Source: Begonia masoniana (Eukaryota; Streptophyta; Magnoliopsida; Cucurbitales; Begoniaceae). Taken from it: a stretch of DNA of 64,000 nt. Positions 12,101 to 23,213 of this stretch are shown here, one piece after another (positions within the stretch are counted from its first letter, which is position 1; every line of letters begins with the position of its first letter). The notes beneath the pieces are model-generated. The model ran no database searches. It was not told the origin of the DNA and saw only the letters and a list, made by a program, of their open reading frames with translations. Location of the stretch: assembly GCA_022432975.1 (NCBI GenBank), contig CM039503.1, positions 56,475,892-56,539,891 on the forward strand, given 5' to 3'. A program made the translations under genes and the position numbers.

Positions 12101-13513
12101 GAAATTGGATCACCTAGTGGGATGAGACGTAAATTATTTTGCATAGAACATAGAGAAACCACACGACTTACGACCTTGAGGAAAAAGTCGATTTCAAATG
12201 GGGAGTATTGTCAGGAAATAATCATAGGAGTTTTTTGATAATTAAATAATATATATATAAACTTAGTTTTTGTTAGTTTCTTGGAAAGTTATTGGAGAGT
12301 TAGAGTTAGTAAGAGAGTGTTATTTTACATAGAAAAGAAGAGTGAGATAGGAGGTTCTGATGATGATTATTGACGAAAAGAAGTTATTGATAGATAATTA
12401 GCGTTTCCGAATCCAGCAGTGTTGCTAAGAAAAAAAGATTAGATTTATTTTGACTACTAGAATTTAAATCTTGACTATAAATGTTCATATCAATCGTAGA
12501 AGTGCTAAATATATATCAAGACCTTAGGGCAAATGGAAAAACTCTTCATACGAAGAAATCTCAAAAAAACTTGCTTACTAAAGTATAGACAATGATGATA
12601 TCATCACGAAAGACATGAAAAAATGTATCCAAGTTGAAAGATCCAGAAGACAAAATAAATTTAAATTTTTTTTCTAAAAAAATTTGTGGGTTGGATTCTA
12701 AATGAGGTGGATTTGACTATGGAAGCAAACAAACACTATCCTATGGGCTTGAAATTGGATCACCTAAGTGGGATGAGACGTAAACTATTTTGCATGGAAC
12801 ATGGAGAAGCCATACGACTGACGACCTTGAGGAAAAAGTTAATTTTGAATTGAGAGTATTGTTACGAAATAATCATAGGAGTATTTTGATGATTATATAA
12901 TATGTTTATAAACTTAGTTTTTGTTAGTTTCTCGGAAAGTTATTGGAGAGTTAGAGTTAGTAAGAGGGTGCTATTATACCTAGAAACTGGGAGTGTAAGA
13001 TATGAGGTAGTGATGATGATTATTAACGAAGAGAAGTTATTGATAGATAATTAGCGTTTTCGAATCTAGCAGTGTTGCTAAGAAAAAAAAAATTAGATTT
13101 TTTTAAACTATTAAAATTTAAAACTTGACTATAAATGTTCATATCAATCGTAGAAGTGCTAAAGATATGTCATGACCTTAGGGCAAGTGAAACAACTCTT
13201 CATACAAACAAATCACAAAAAAACTTGCTTACTAAAATATAGACAATAATGATGTCATCACAAAAGAAATGAAAAAAAGTATCCAAGTTGAAAAATCTAG
13301 CAGACAAAATAAATTTCAGTTTTTTTTTCTAAAAACATTTGTGGGTTGAATTCTAAATGATGTGGATTAGACTATGGAAGCAAACATACACTATTCCATG
13401 GGCTCGAAATCGGATCACCTACTAGGACGAGACGTGAACTATTTTGCATGGAACATAGAGAAGCCATACGACTTACGACCTTGAGGAAAAAGTCGATTTC
13501 GAATGGGGAGTAT
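6102..13513. repeat. ~650-bp tandem satellite array (C + truncated T), about 11 units
   Basis: A head-to-tail array of AT-rich units. The phase marker AGACAATAATGATG recurs at 6735, 7385, 8034, 8688, 9332, 9978, 10630, 11283, 11937, 12587 and 13241, a spacing of 644-654 bp. Each unit holds a core of about 390 bp plus the first ~250 bp of an LTR-like segment starting TGTTAGGAAATAATCATAGG just after a purine-rich PPT-like GGGGAGTAT. The array therefore looks derived from the 3' tail of a retrotransposon. No long ORFs or RNA genes are seen. Confidence 0.9.
6108..12595. repeat. 3.25-kb five-unit higher-order duplication
   Basis: The five units at about 6108-9350 are repeated in the same order at about 9351-12595. 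Unit-specific variants match at an offset of 3243-3255 bp: the TTTTAG variant of the first unit, the AAATCAG variant of the second, and the GTTGATTATTTAC variant of the fourth. In the stretch I compared (7385-7740 against 10630-10985) all differences were one-base length changes, mostly in homopolymers. Confidence 0.85.
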
Positions 13514-13931
13514 TGTTAGGAAATAATCATAGGAGTGTTTTAAATATTATATAATATGTTTATAAACTTAGTTTTTGTTAGTTTCTTGGAAAGTTATTGG
13601 GGAGTTAGAGTTAGTAAGAGAAGGTTATTATACATAGAAAAGGGAAGTATAATATAGGAGGTTGTGATGAAGATTATTGATGAAGAAATGTTATTAATAG
13701 ATAATTAGGATTTTCGAATCTAGTATTGTTGCTAAGATTTGTAGTTAGCTTTAAGATTCCGTTTCTTGTAATTTTCGTTTATTTAATGTAACAGAATTTT
13801 CAATGCATTAATCTAGCCCTATTGATAAAGAGATGCTGAAACATGTTATACATTGAGATCCTAGTTTGGAAGCCGAAACATACTGCACTGCGAATGAATA
13901 AAACGACCTTGGCAAAAATTTATTTCTAACA
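13514..13931 (+). mobile_element. Full-length T module: 418-bp LTR-like segment
   Basis: It starts TGTTAGGAAATAAT and ends ATTTATTTCTAACA, giving short inverted TG...CA termini. The sequence before it (GAATGGGGAGTAT) resembles a polypurine tract. It contains a TATA-like ATTATATAATATG. Length and layout fit a Ty1/copia-type LTR. A second full copy at 34570-34987 is also exactly 418 bp. I see no primer-binding site downstream, so this would be a 3' LTR followed by old flanking DNA. Confidence 0.6.
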
Positions 13932-14174
13932 ACTTTAAGATGAATCATGAAGAGTACTTCTAAGAGCTACACTTGTTTTTTATGTCTCTTTTATTATGTT
14001 TTGGTTACTTTTGTTTAGTTCAAAACTCGTCAAAATTTTTGAAATAGATGTTCGACAAAATTATCTACTATTATCATGATTAAATTAATGGTGCCACCGT
14101 ACTACTTTTATTTCTCACCTTGCCCCCTAAAAACTAATATCTCTTCGAAAAATATCTTCTCTCTATTTCACTAT
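13932..14174. repeat. L module, left part
   Basis: AT-rich non-coding sequence that follows the T module here and in the long-type units at 31.8, 33.3, 35.0 and 54.9 kb. It is cut by the solo LTR at 14175 and resumes at 16898. The final ACTAT (14170-14174) is the left target-site duplication. Confidence 0.8.
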
Positions 14175-16897
14175 TGAAACACCCGGGTTTTTTTTATTGG
14201 AGATTTATAGTTGTTTTAATTAATTGAAAAGTAAAGTGAATAAATTTGATTGAAATTAAGTCGGGGGTTAGGCTAATTTAATAACGAGATTTAACGAAAT
14301 TCGTAATGGTCGATAGCACGGGAGGGCAAAACGGTAAATGAGGATTAATTAACGGTTAGTTTTATTATTAGTATTATTATTATTATTTAATTAAAAATAA
14401 AAAATAAAAACAAACGACATAATGGTTTTCAAACCATTCTGTCGCTCGAGTCGGCCAGCGAGAGCAGGGGAGAGGAAAACGGAGAGGGAGAGACGAGCGA
14501 CGTCCCTCCGACGGCCACCGCCGCGATCTCCGGCGTTCTCCGGCCCGGCCAGACGACGGCGACGTGCTGGGTTGGTTGTCTCCGTGCACAACCCGACAGG
14601 TAAGGGTCGATATTTTTACCCTGTTTTCGGCTCTGTTCATGGCCGAGAGTGACGAGCTCGATTGAGCTCCGATCACCGGCGGTTTTTGGTCGTTTCCGGC
14701 GTGGGTTTACCGACCCTTGGTCCGGTTCTGATTGCCTGGCCGTGATGAGCCCGATTTGGGCGAAATACAGTGAAGCCCTCTTTAGGGCATTTCGGGTTTT
14801 TGCTTGTAGTATGAGATTTTTAGTTAGATTATGTTAATTGAGGCTAGATATGGTTGATTGGTGAGGAATTAAGTAGAATTTGATGAAAAATTGAAAAGGG
14901 GAATTTTCCGGGTGAGGGGCAGATTCGAGTTTTGCCAATTTTGACCTAGCTGCGATTGTTTGTCTTAAAATTCCTTTTGGCAGGTTAAAATAGGTTGTTA
15001 GAGGAGTACGTGGCCGCTGGAATCGTTCGATTCCGATATCCGACGCAAAAGTTACACGCGTTTGAGTTTCGGGTCGGTTTTTACCGAACCCAAATTAGTG
15101 GCCCGTTTAGTTAGGTTTTAGTTGGATTAGGCTAGAAATAGTAGATTGAGAGTAATTTGTGAATGTGGGCTTAATTTTAATAAAGTTTGAATATTTATCG
15201 TAGGTCGAGCCGTAGGTGGGCAGGTAACCGAGTAGCCTCAGCGAGATAGGACGCCAGGTAAGTAGTGGTAGCTATTCCTTCGCCTTCGGGCCTACACCAT
15301 AGAACGGTAGGGTTATTTATTTCGTGTTGTATTGGGTTGTTGGTTTCGTGTCGTATTGCATATTTGAAGCATGCATCATGGTATAACACGTTAGGTACGA
15401 TTAATAGCATTGTTTGGCATTGTGAGCATGAACGTAAGCAAGTAAAGTTAATTGTAAATGCATCTTAAATAGGTGCCTTATCGGGCTGAGGTGCTGGTAG
15501 TAGTACCCCGAGGGGTACTCTATGAGAGATGACAACTAAAACACTTATTGTATCTCAAATAGGTGCCTTGTCGGGCTGAGGTGCTGGTAGTAGCACCCCG
15601 AGGGGTACACTATGAGAGATGACAGCTAAAACACTTATTGTATCTCAAATAGGTGCCTTGTCGGGCTGAGGTGCTGGTAGTAGCACCCCGAGGGGTACTC
15701 TAAGAGAGATGACAGGTAAAACACTTATTGCATCTTAAATAGGTGCCTTGTCGGGCTGAGGTGCTGGTAGTAGCACCCCGAGGGGTACTCTATGAGAGAT
15801 GACAGCTAAAACACTTATTGCATTTTGAATAGGTGCCTTGTCGGGCTGAGGTGCTGGTAGTATCACCCCGAGGGGTACTCTATGAGAGATGGTTGGCTAA
15901 GACATATAATCCTGAATAGTGTGCCTTGTCGGGCTGAGGTGTTGGTATGTAGCACCCCAGGATGGTGGTTCGAGTGTGGCCATCCTAGACGGTTATGGGA
16001 TGTGTGCTAACTCGTTCCACACGGCTTATGAAAGATTAAAGCAACGAACAGCTAAGAAGCACAACTGAGTGATAGAAACTGCATGTATTAGGTTGATTGC
16101 ATTGTGTGTTGTCGTGTTATGTTGAGTCAGTCTGTTGAGTTGCAGTGGGTGGTGTTGTGTTGTGGTGTGGAGTTGTGGTGTTGTGTTGTTGTGTTAGGGT
16201 AGGATGGTGTGTGCATTGTTCTTGTTATTATTTGTTACTCCCTACTTGCTAACCGTAAGCTTACGTGTGTGTGTGTTTTGTGGTGTAGGTGACGACTGGA
16301 GTACAGATTAGAGCTACGAGAAAAGCTGGGATTGGGACGCAGTCGTTGATGTACGCTGTATGCCGGTGCAGGCAGTTGTCGGGGCGCCTCGACCATGGTC
16401 TTCGGGAGTGTGGGCTTTGTATTTTAATAGTATTGTAAATGTCTGTTTGTGGAATTGTTGGAAATGCGTAATGTTTTTGGTTGACAGTTATGAGATAGCT
16501 ATGTGTCGGGTGATGTTTTGCTAGTTAGGAATGTTAGTATTTTATAGTTTCCTATTTACTGTTGTTTGGAGGTTTTTATATGTAGGATTGTTGAGTGGAT
16601 AGTTGAGGAAGAATATTCTGGTTGGGAATTGGTTTCTGTGCAGGTACCTAGCATTTTGGAGGCGCCATTTTCAGGCGTTACTTTGCCGAAATTTTCGGGA
16701 AGGACGCCGTGGTGCTAAAAGGTTAGGGGTAAGGGTACAGGGTGAGTCTAGGCAGCTAGGTATGATTTAAGAGAGTTTTGGGAGTTTAGTTTTAAATTCA
16801 GATGTGTTCGTTTCCTTTTATGTTTGGGAGTCAGTTTTAATGTGGGATTGGTTAGCAAAGTAGCACTCCGAGCCAGGGTGGGTTCGGGGGCGTCACA
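14175..16897 (+). mobile_element. Solo LTR (gypsy, Tekay-type) with exact TSD ACTAT
   Basis: It starts TGAAACACCCGGG and ends GGGGGCGTCACA, so the ends are inverted. Perfect 5-bp duplications flank it: ACTAT at 14170-14174 and 16898-16902. Removing the insert restores the L-module sequence seen elsewhere. Inside are a GC-rich leader (about 14440-14640), a donor-like CAG/GTAAGTAG at 15255-15263, GCCTTCGGGCCTACACC, a 90-bp tandem repeat, and an acceptor-like GTGGTGTAG ending at 16288. There is no PBS or coding region, so it is solo. Length 2723 bp. Confidence 0.9.
15469..15950 (+). repeat. 90-bp tandem repeat, 5 to 6 copies
   Basis: The phase point TCGGGCTGAG occurs at 15481, 15571, 15661, 15751 and 15841 (exactly 90 bp apart), with a diverged copy at about 15929. 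Each unit contains CAATAGG/TGAATAGG-type sequence, GAGGTGCTGGTAG and CACCCCGAGGGGTA. The array lies between the donor-like and acceptor-like signals of this LTR. Confidence 0.9.
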
Positions 16898-17480
16898 ACT
16901 ATCAACAACAACCCAAATGGAAAAATTAAATTTATGTATACAACAACTAAATAAAACTATGACAAGTAATAATTTTGCCACTATTTTATTTTACACATAA
17001 ATGCGATAAAGAAATAGGGTAGACTATTGCCCTAAATACATTTCTTTCCCCTATTCGTCTCTACTATTTCTTCTCATTTCTCTACTTCAATTTACGTATG
17101 TCTTGCTTCATATCCAGATTTTAATAACTTTCAAGTCATCATGCAAATACGATAAAGAAATAGAGTAGACTATTGTCCTAAATAGATTTCTCTTTCTTAT
17201 TTTTTTATACTATTTCTCTATTTCCTACTACTCAAATCTAAGTATCTCTTGCTTTATATATAGATTCTAATTAGTTTCAAGTAATCATGTAAACCAATTT
17301 CAAGATATAATTTTCTAGCACCGCTATCAATAGTATTTCAGTCAACATTACAAATTCTTCTTCAAATCTTGAGTAGTTGTCTAATACAAGAACTTTAGAG
17401 ATCGTAATGACCTTGACATTCTAAACTATTTAAATTTTTTTTATAAAAATATCTCTTCACATATAAATTCACAATTCTTG
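16898..17480. repeat. L module, right part
   Basis: This continues the L module interrupted at 14174. It holds two diverged ~140-bp sub-repeats beginning GATAAAGAAATAG (about 17004 and 17150), so L itself contains an old internal tandem duplication. It ends in CTTCACATATAAATTCACAATTC and passes into the core at about 17480. No gene is seen. Confidence 0.75.
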
Positions 17481-20400
17481 ACTACTAGAATTTAAAACTT
17501 GATTATAAATCTTCATATCAATTGTAGAAGTGCTAAAGATGTGTCAAGACCTTAGGTCACGTGGAACAACTCTTCATACGAAGAAATCGCAAAAAAACTT
17601 GCTTACTAAAGTATAGACAATAATGATGTCATCACGAAAGACATGAAAAAATATATCCAGGTTGAAAAATTTAGAAGACAAAATAAATTTAATTTTTTTT
17701 CTAAAAAACTTTGTGGGTTGAATTCTAAATGAGGTGGATTAGACTATGGAAGCAAACATACACTATCTCATGGACTTGAAATCAGATCACCTAGTGGGAT
17801 GAGACGTAAACTATTTTGCATGGAACATGAAGAAGCCCTTCGACTTACGACGAAAAAGAACTAAACACCTTAATAGTGGGATAGACTAATGCATGTATAA
17901 TAAGATCAAAAGTAGGTTTTCTCTTCACATATAAATTGACAATTCTTGAAAAAACATTAAATTTATTTTGACTACTGGAATTTAAAACTTGACTATAAAT
18001 CTTCATATCAATCGTAGATGTGCGAAAGATGTGTCAAGACCTTAGGTCAAGTGGAACAACTCTTCATACGAAGAAATCGCAAAAAAACTTGCTTACTAAA
18101 GTATAGACAATAATGATGTCATCACGAAAGATATGAAAAAATATATCCAGGTTGAAAAATCTAGAAGACAAAATAAATTTCATTTTTTTTCTTAAAAAAC
18201 TTTGTGGGTTGGATTATAAATAAGGTGGATTAGACTATAGAAGCAAACATACATTATCCTATGGGCTTGAAATCGGATCACCTAGTGGGATGAGACGTAA
18301 ATTTTTTTGCAAGGAACATGAAGAAGCCATACGACTTACAACCTTATTGAAAAAAAACTAAACACTGTAATAGTAGGATAGACTAATGCATGTATAACAT
18401 GATCAAAAGTAGGTTTTCTCTTCACATATAAATTGACAATTCTTGAAAAAACATTAGATTTATTTTGACCACTAGAATTTAAAACTTGACTATAAATCTT
18501 CATATCAATCGTAGAAGTGCTAAAAATGTGTCAAGACCTTAAGGCAAGTGGAACAACTCTTCATACGAAGAAATCACAAAAAAAATTTGCTTACTAAAGT
18601 ATAGACAATAATGATGTAATCACGAAAGACATGAAAAAATATATCCAGGTTGAAAAATCTAGAAGACAAAATAAATTTCATTTTTTTTTTCTAAAAAACT
18701 TTGTGGGTTGGATTACAATGAGGTGGATTAAACTATGAAAGCAAACATACACTATCCCATGAGCTTGAAATCGGATCATCTAGTGGGATGAGACGTAAAC
18801 TATTTTGCATGAAAAATGAAGAAGCCCTTACGACCTTATTGAAAAAGAACTAAACACCTTAATAGTGGGATAGACTAATGCATGTATAATAAGATCAAAA
18901 GTAGGTTTTCTCTTCACATATAAATTGACAATTCTTGAAAAAACATTAAATTTATTTTGACTACTAGAATTTAAAACTTGACTATAAATCTTCATACCAA
19001 TCGTAGATGTGCGAAAGATGAGTCAAGACCTTAGGGCAAGTGGAACAACTCTTCATACGAAGAAATTGCAAAAAAACTTGCTTACTAAAGTATAGACAAT
19101 AATGATGTCATCACGAAAGACATGAAAAAATATATCCATGTTGAAAAATCTAGAAGACAAAATAAATTTCATTTTTTTTTTTCTAAAAAACTTTGTGGGT
19201 TAGATTCTAAATGAGGTAGATTAGACTATGGAAGTAAACATACACTATCCTATGGGCTTGAAATCAGATCACCTAGTGGGATGGGACGTAAACTATTTTG
19301 CATGGAACATGAAGAAGCCCTTCGACTTACGACGAAAAAGAACTAAACACCTTAATAGTGGGATAGACTAATGCATGTATAATAAGATCAAAAGTAGGTT
19401 TTCTCTTCACATATAAATTGACAATTCTTGAAAAAACATTAAATTTATTTTGACTACTAGAATTTAAAACTTGACTATAAATCTTCATATCAATCGTAGA
19501 TGTGCGAAACATGTGTCAAGACCTTAGGGCAAGTGGAACAACTCTTCATACGAAGAAATCGCAAAAAAACTTGCTTACTAAAGTATAGACAATAATGATG
19601 TCATCACGAAAGATATGAAAAAATATATCCAGGTTGAAAAATCTAGAAGACAAAATAAATTTCATTTTTTTTCTTAAAAATTTTGTGGGTTGGATTATAA
19701 ATGAGGTGGATTAGACTATGGAAGCAAACATCTATCCTATGGGCTTGAAATTAGATCACCTAGTGGGATGGGACGTAAACTATTTTGCATGGAACATGAA
19801 GAAGCCCTTCGACTTACGACGAAAAAGAACTAAACACCTTAATAGTGGGATAGACTAATGCATGTATAATAAGATCAAAAGTAGGTTTTCTCTTCACATA
19901 TAAATTGACAATTCTTGAAAAAACATTAAATTTATTTTGACTACTAGAATTTAAAACTTGACTATAAATCTTCATATCAATCGTAGATGTGCGAAACATG
20001 TGTCAAGACCTTAGGGCAAGTGGAACAACTCTTCATACGAAGAAATCGCAAAAAAACTTGCTTACTAAAGTATAGACAATAATGATGTCATCACGAAAGA
20101 TATGAAAAAATATATCCAGGTTGAAAAATCTAGAAGACAAAATAAATTTCATTTTTTTTCTTAAAAATTTTGTGGGTTGGATTATAAATGAGGTGGATTA
20201 GACTATGGAAGCAAACATCTATCCTATGGGCTTGAAATTAGATCACCTAGTGGGATGAGACGTAAACTATTTTGCATGGAATATGAAGAAGCCATACGAC
20301 TTACGACCTAATTGAAAAAAAACTAAACACCTTAATAGTGAGATAGACTAATGCATGTATAACAAGATCAAAAGTAGGTTTTCTCTTCACATATAAATTG

Positions 20401-20880
20401 ACAATTCTTGAAAAAAAATTAGATTTATTTTGACCACTAGAATTTAAAACTTGATTATAAATCTTCATATCAATCGCAGAAGTACTAAAGATTTGTCAAA
20501 ACCTTAGAGCAAATGGAACAACTCATCATACGAAGAAATCGCAAAAAAACTTGCTTACTAAAGTATAGACAATAATGATGTTATCACGAAAGACATGAAA
20601 AAATATATCTAGGTTGAAAAATCTAGAAGACAAAATAAATTTCATTTTTTTTTCTAAAAAATTTTGTGGGTTGGATTCTAAATGAGATGGATTAGACTAT
20701 GGAAGCAAACATACACTATCCTATGGGCTTGAAATCGGATTACTTAGTGGGATGTGACGTAAACTATTTTGCATGGAATTTGAAGAAGTCATACAACTTA
20801 CGACCTTATTGAAAAATAACTAAACACCTTAATAGTGGGATAGACTAACGCATGTATAACAAGATCAAAAGTAGGTTTTT
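17480..20880. repeat. ~490-bp tandem satellite array (C + b), 7 units
   Basis: The phase marker AGACAATAATGATG recurs at 17615, 18105, 18603, 19094, 19587, 20074 and 20567, a spacing of 487-498 bp. The core is shared with the 650-bp units, but the truncated LTR is replaced by a ~110-bp linker containing CACCTTAATAGTGGGATAG and GATCAAAAGTAGG. The array stops abruptly at about 20880 inside the linker. Confidence 0.9.
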
Positions 20881-21140
20881 CTCCCGAGACAGCAACGTTC
20901 TACTTTTTTTCTCTATTCATTCAAGTAGACTCCTCACAATAGGGATAGATCAACATAAATTAAAAGCAAAGAGACTCCTACCAATAGGGATAGATCAACA
21001 AATATTAAAGGCAAATAATAAAATTTTCTAACTCCATCAAAAGGGTGTGAATTTTATAGCCCACAATTCACCAAAAAAAAAAAGTTTTAAGTAAAAAGAA
21101 GACATTTTAAAATACTAAAAACGTATTGATAATAATAAAG
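20881..21140. other. Non-satellite AT-rich DNA, no gene recognised
   Basis: Low-copy-looking sequence after the satellite edge. CCAATAGGGATAGATCAACA-like segments occur twice (about 20938-20960 and 20980-21003), suggesting a short local duplication. No ORF or RNA gene is supported. Confidence 0.5.
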
Positions 21141-21141
21141 A

Positions 21142-21420
21142 CCAGCTTAAAATTTTGGCTATGACAATGAATTAATCATGAACCAATGGAATAAAGAATA
21201 GTTCCAAATAATAAAATTATAAATAAATAATAAATAATAAATAATAAATAATAAATAATAAATAATAAATAATAAATTATAAATTATAAATTATAAATTA
21301 TAAATTATAAATTATAAATTATAAATTATAAATTATAAATTACAAATTATATTATTTGGAACTATGCTTCACTCCGTTGTTTTATAACTCATCCATTGTC
21401 ATCGCTAAATTTTGGAACTA
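21142..21420. mobile_element. MITE-like inverted repeat with a 7-bp microsatellite core
   Basis: Arms of about 70 bp face each other. The left arm (about 21142-21215) includes GGCTATGACAATG and AGTTCCAAATAATA. The right arm (about 21350-21420) includes TATTATTTGGAACTA and CATTGTCATCGC. The arms are imperfect. Between them lie two adjacent 7-bp microsatellites, (AATAAAT)n then (ATAAATT)n. I could not fix a target-site duplication, so the superfamily is unassigned. Confidence 0.55.
21222..21345. repeat. Paired 7-bp microsatellites (AATAAAT)n/(ATAAATT)n
   Basis: Uninterrupted AATAAAT units change to ATAAATT units at about 21275, keeping the 7-bp period. They form the loop of the inverted repeat 21142-21420. 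Confidence 0.9.
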
Positions 21421-21727
21421 GACTTCATTATAATCAAATGTATTCAGTATTTTTAAATACTCTCTGCTTACTTAATTTTTTTGTAAATGTTAATAAAATT
21501 TACAACCTCTGGATGGAGCACGAAGATTACCATACACTAGAACTATCTACCTATTATAAAACAATTTGTCACTCACCACCTAACCTCCTCCCAGAAGTAA
21601 TATGATTATACAATAAAAAAATTTAAACACTATCTTTTCCCTTTATATTCCACACCAATATCAGCACGGCAAACTTTTAGTGAGGTTTACTTATTCGAGA
21701 AGACAAAAGTAGTTTTGAAGAAAAAAG

Positions 21728-22024
21728 TTGTTGTTAGTTAGTTAGTTTTAATAAACTGTATCGGGTAGTTATTCGAGCAGCTAGAAAGAAATGAAGAGTA
21801 AAAGATGAGAGATTAGTGAGAGAGAAGGGTGTGAAAGTTGTAAGGGAAGTTGAGTGTAGTATTCTGGTACACTATCTAGGAAGTGAGTTCCTGAGGGAAA
21901 AGAGTTAATTCTCCTCGTGTAGAACTTGATTTGTTATATCAGAGACTTCTTCAATAATAATTTTGATTTCTTCATCTATGTTTGCCTATATTGTGTTGTA
22001 AATTTCTCAGGATCTACCACAACA
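21728..22024 (+). mobile_element. Possible degenerate copia-type LTR
   Basis: The segment starts TTGTTGTTAGTTAG and ends CTCAGGATCTACCACAACA, with TGTTGT/ACAACA inverted ends and a U5-like T-rich 3' half. No target-site duplication or primer-binding site could be confirmed, so this is tentative. Confidence 0.25.
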
Positions 22025-22307
22025 CTATGTATAATGAGGAAAAGTAATGTAATAATTCTAACCTTAAAAAAAAATAGAAGACCGTGCCTCTAGAGCATCA
22101 TACATCATCAAAAGTTGACAAAGAACTATCTCAGACAATATGAACCTACAATGATAGCAGATCGATTCTTAAAGAAGAGAAACCTCCAAAAAAAATTATC
22201 AGATGATGAAGATGTAAAAGGTAGCAATGAATACAAAGGTAGCAGACAAATTCATCTCACTCTTGACTAACAAATTTCTTTGATTGAGATTAACAAAGTA
22301 AAATCGC
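22025..22307. other. No recognisable feature
   Basis: AT-rich sequence between the possible LTR and the small ORF. Nothing diagnostic was seen on either strand. Confidence 0.5.
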
Positions 22308-22538
22308 ATGGAAATGAGTTGGATTGAATCTAGAGTTTGGTGGGCTAACTTTGACATCAAATCTACTCGGGTTCTACTCATCAAAAATCAATACTCAGCA
22401 AACTTCTTGAGGAGAAAATCAGATTATGTTGACACTCTTGTCTCAAAAGATAGTTTTGAATTGTTGTGGAAGAAAATGTTTGAGTTAGGAAAAACTGGTC
22501 TGATATTCAACTGTAACGAGGGTAAACGACAAGTATGA
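22308..22538 (+). CDS. Uncharacterised 76-codon ORF, doubtful
   Basis: An ATG-to-stop frame of 76 codons with a mixed, protein-like composition: tryptophans near the start, basic residues at the end, and no low-complexity runs. I do not recognise any domain, signal peptide or membrane segment. It sits in the non-satellite block and could be an exon remnant or chance. There is no supporting promoter or splice context. Confidence 0.15.
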   Translation: MEMSWIESRVWWANFDIKSTRVLLIKNQYSANFLRRKSDYVDTLVSKDSFELLWKKMFELGKTGLIFNCNEGKRQV

Positions 22539-23212
22539 TGCTTGTTAACTTTGTTATCTTATAATTATTCTCCTAAACCATAAGAGTTTGAAGATACTTC
22601 CAAACATTTTTTAAGTAATAGTAAATCTGTAATATAAAACAACTAACATCACGCTAATTGACTAGTTGATAGACTAAAGTAAGAAAAGACCTTGTACGAG
22701 CAAATTTAAATAACGTGCTTTGTAAATACTGAACTAAATTGTCTTTTTGTTATTTATTTATTTATTTTCGTAATTGCTCTATATTCGAGGGCTACGATCA
22801 ACTATTATGTAGCATTGTCATCCCTTCCGTTACATATACTATGTGAACTAAATTTTCTCCTTAAATAAAGTAACATATACAAAAAAAAATTCAAAAGTCT
22901 TCGCAGATTCATTATTTTTATGTTGGCAGTTTCAATATTGCATTTTTTTAGCTATAACTTCTAAAAGTTTTATTATTGGATAGTGGAAGTCATGATGAGT
23001 GAAATATTAGAATCTTCTATTTTATTAACATTGTTTTGAGAAGCACGTAAGTGAATTTCTTATATCATCTCATTAGGAGGAAGATAAGGTGGCTTTAAGT
23101 TCCTCTCTAATTGTTGCCGTTGGTATATTTTACTCACTAGTTGATAAAGTCAACATAACTATGTAAACACCATATGAACATGCAATATGTAAATAAAAGA
23201 AAAAATTAATTA
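22539..23212. other. AT-rich DNA, no gene recognised
   Basis: No convincing ORF, RNA gene or repeat was found. It would be the 3' part of the possible minus-strand gene described next. Confidence 0.4.
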
Positions 23213-23213
23213 C

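Noticed and set aside
14383..14837. Overlapping ORFs on both strands as genes
   Set aside because: They lie in the GC-rich leader of a solo LTR, lack domains and have no homologue I recognise.
19327..19999. Identical 61-codon minus-strand ORFs, and similar ones at 57815 and 58989, suggesting a conserved small protein
   Set aside because: They recur only because the satellite core recurs; indels in other units break them freely, so there is no sign of selection for coding.
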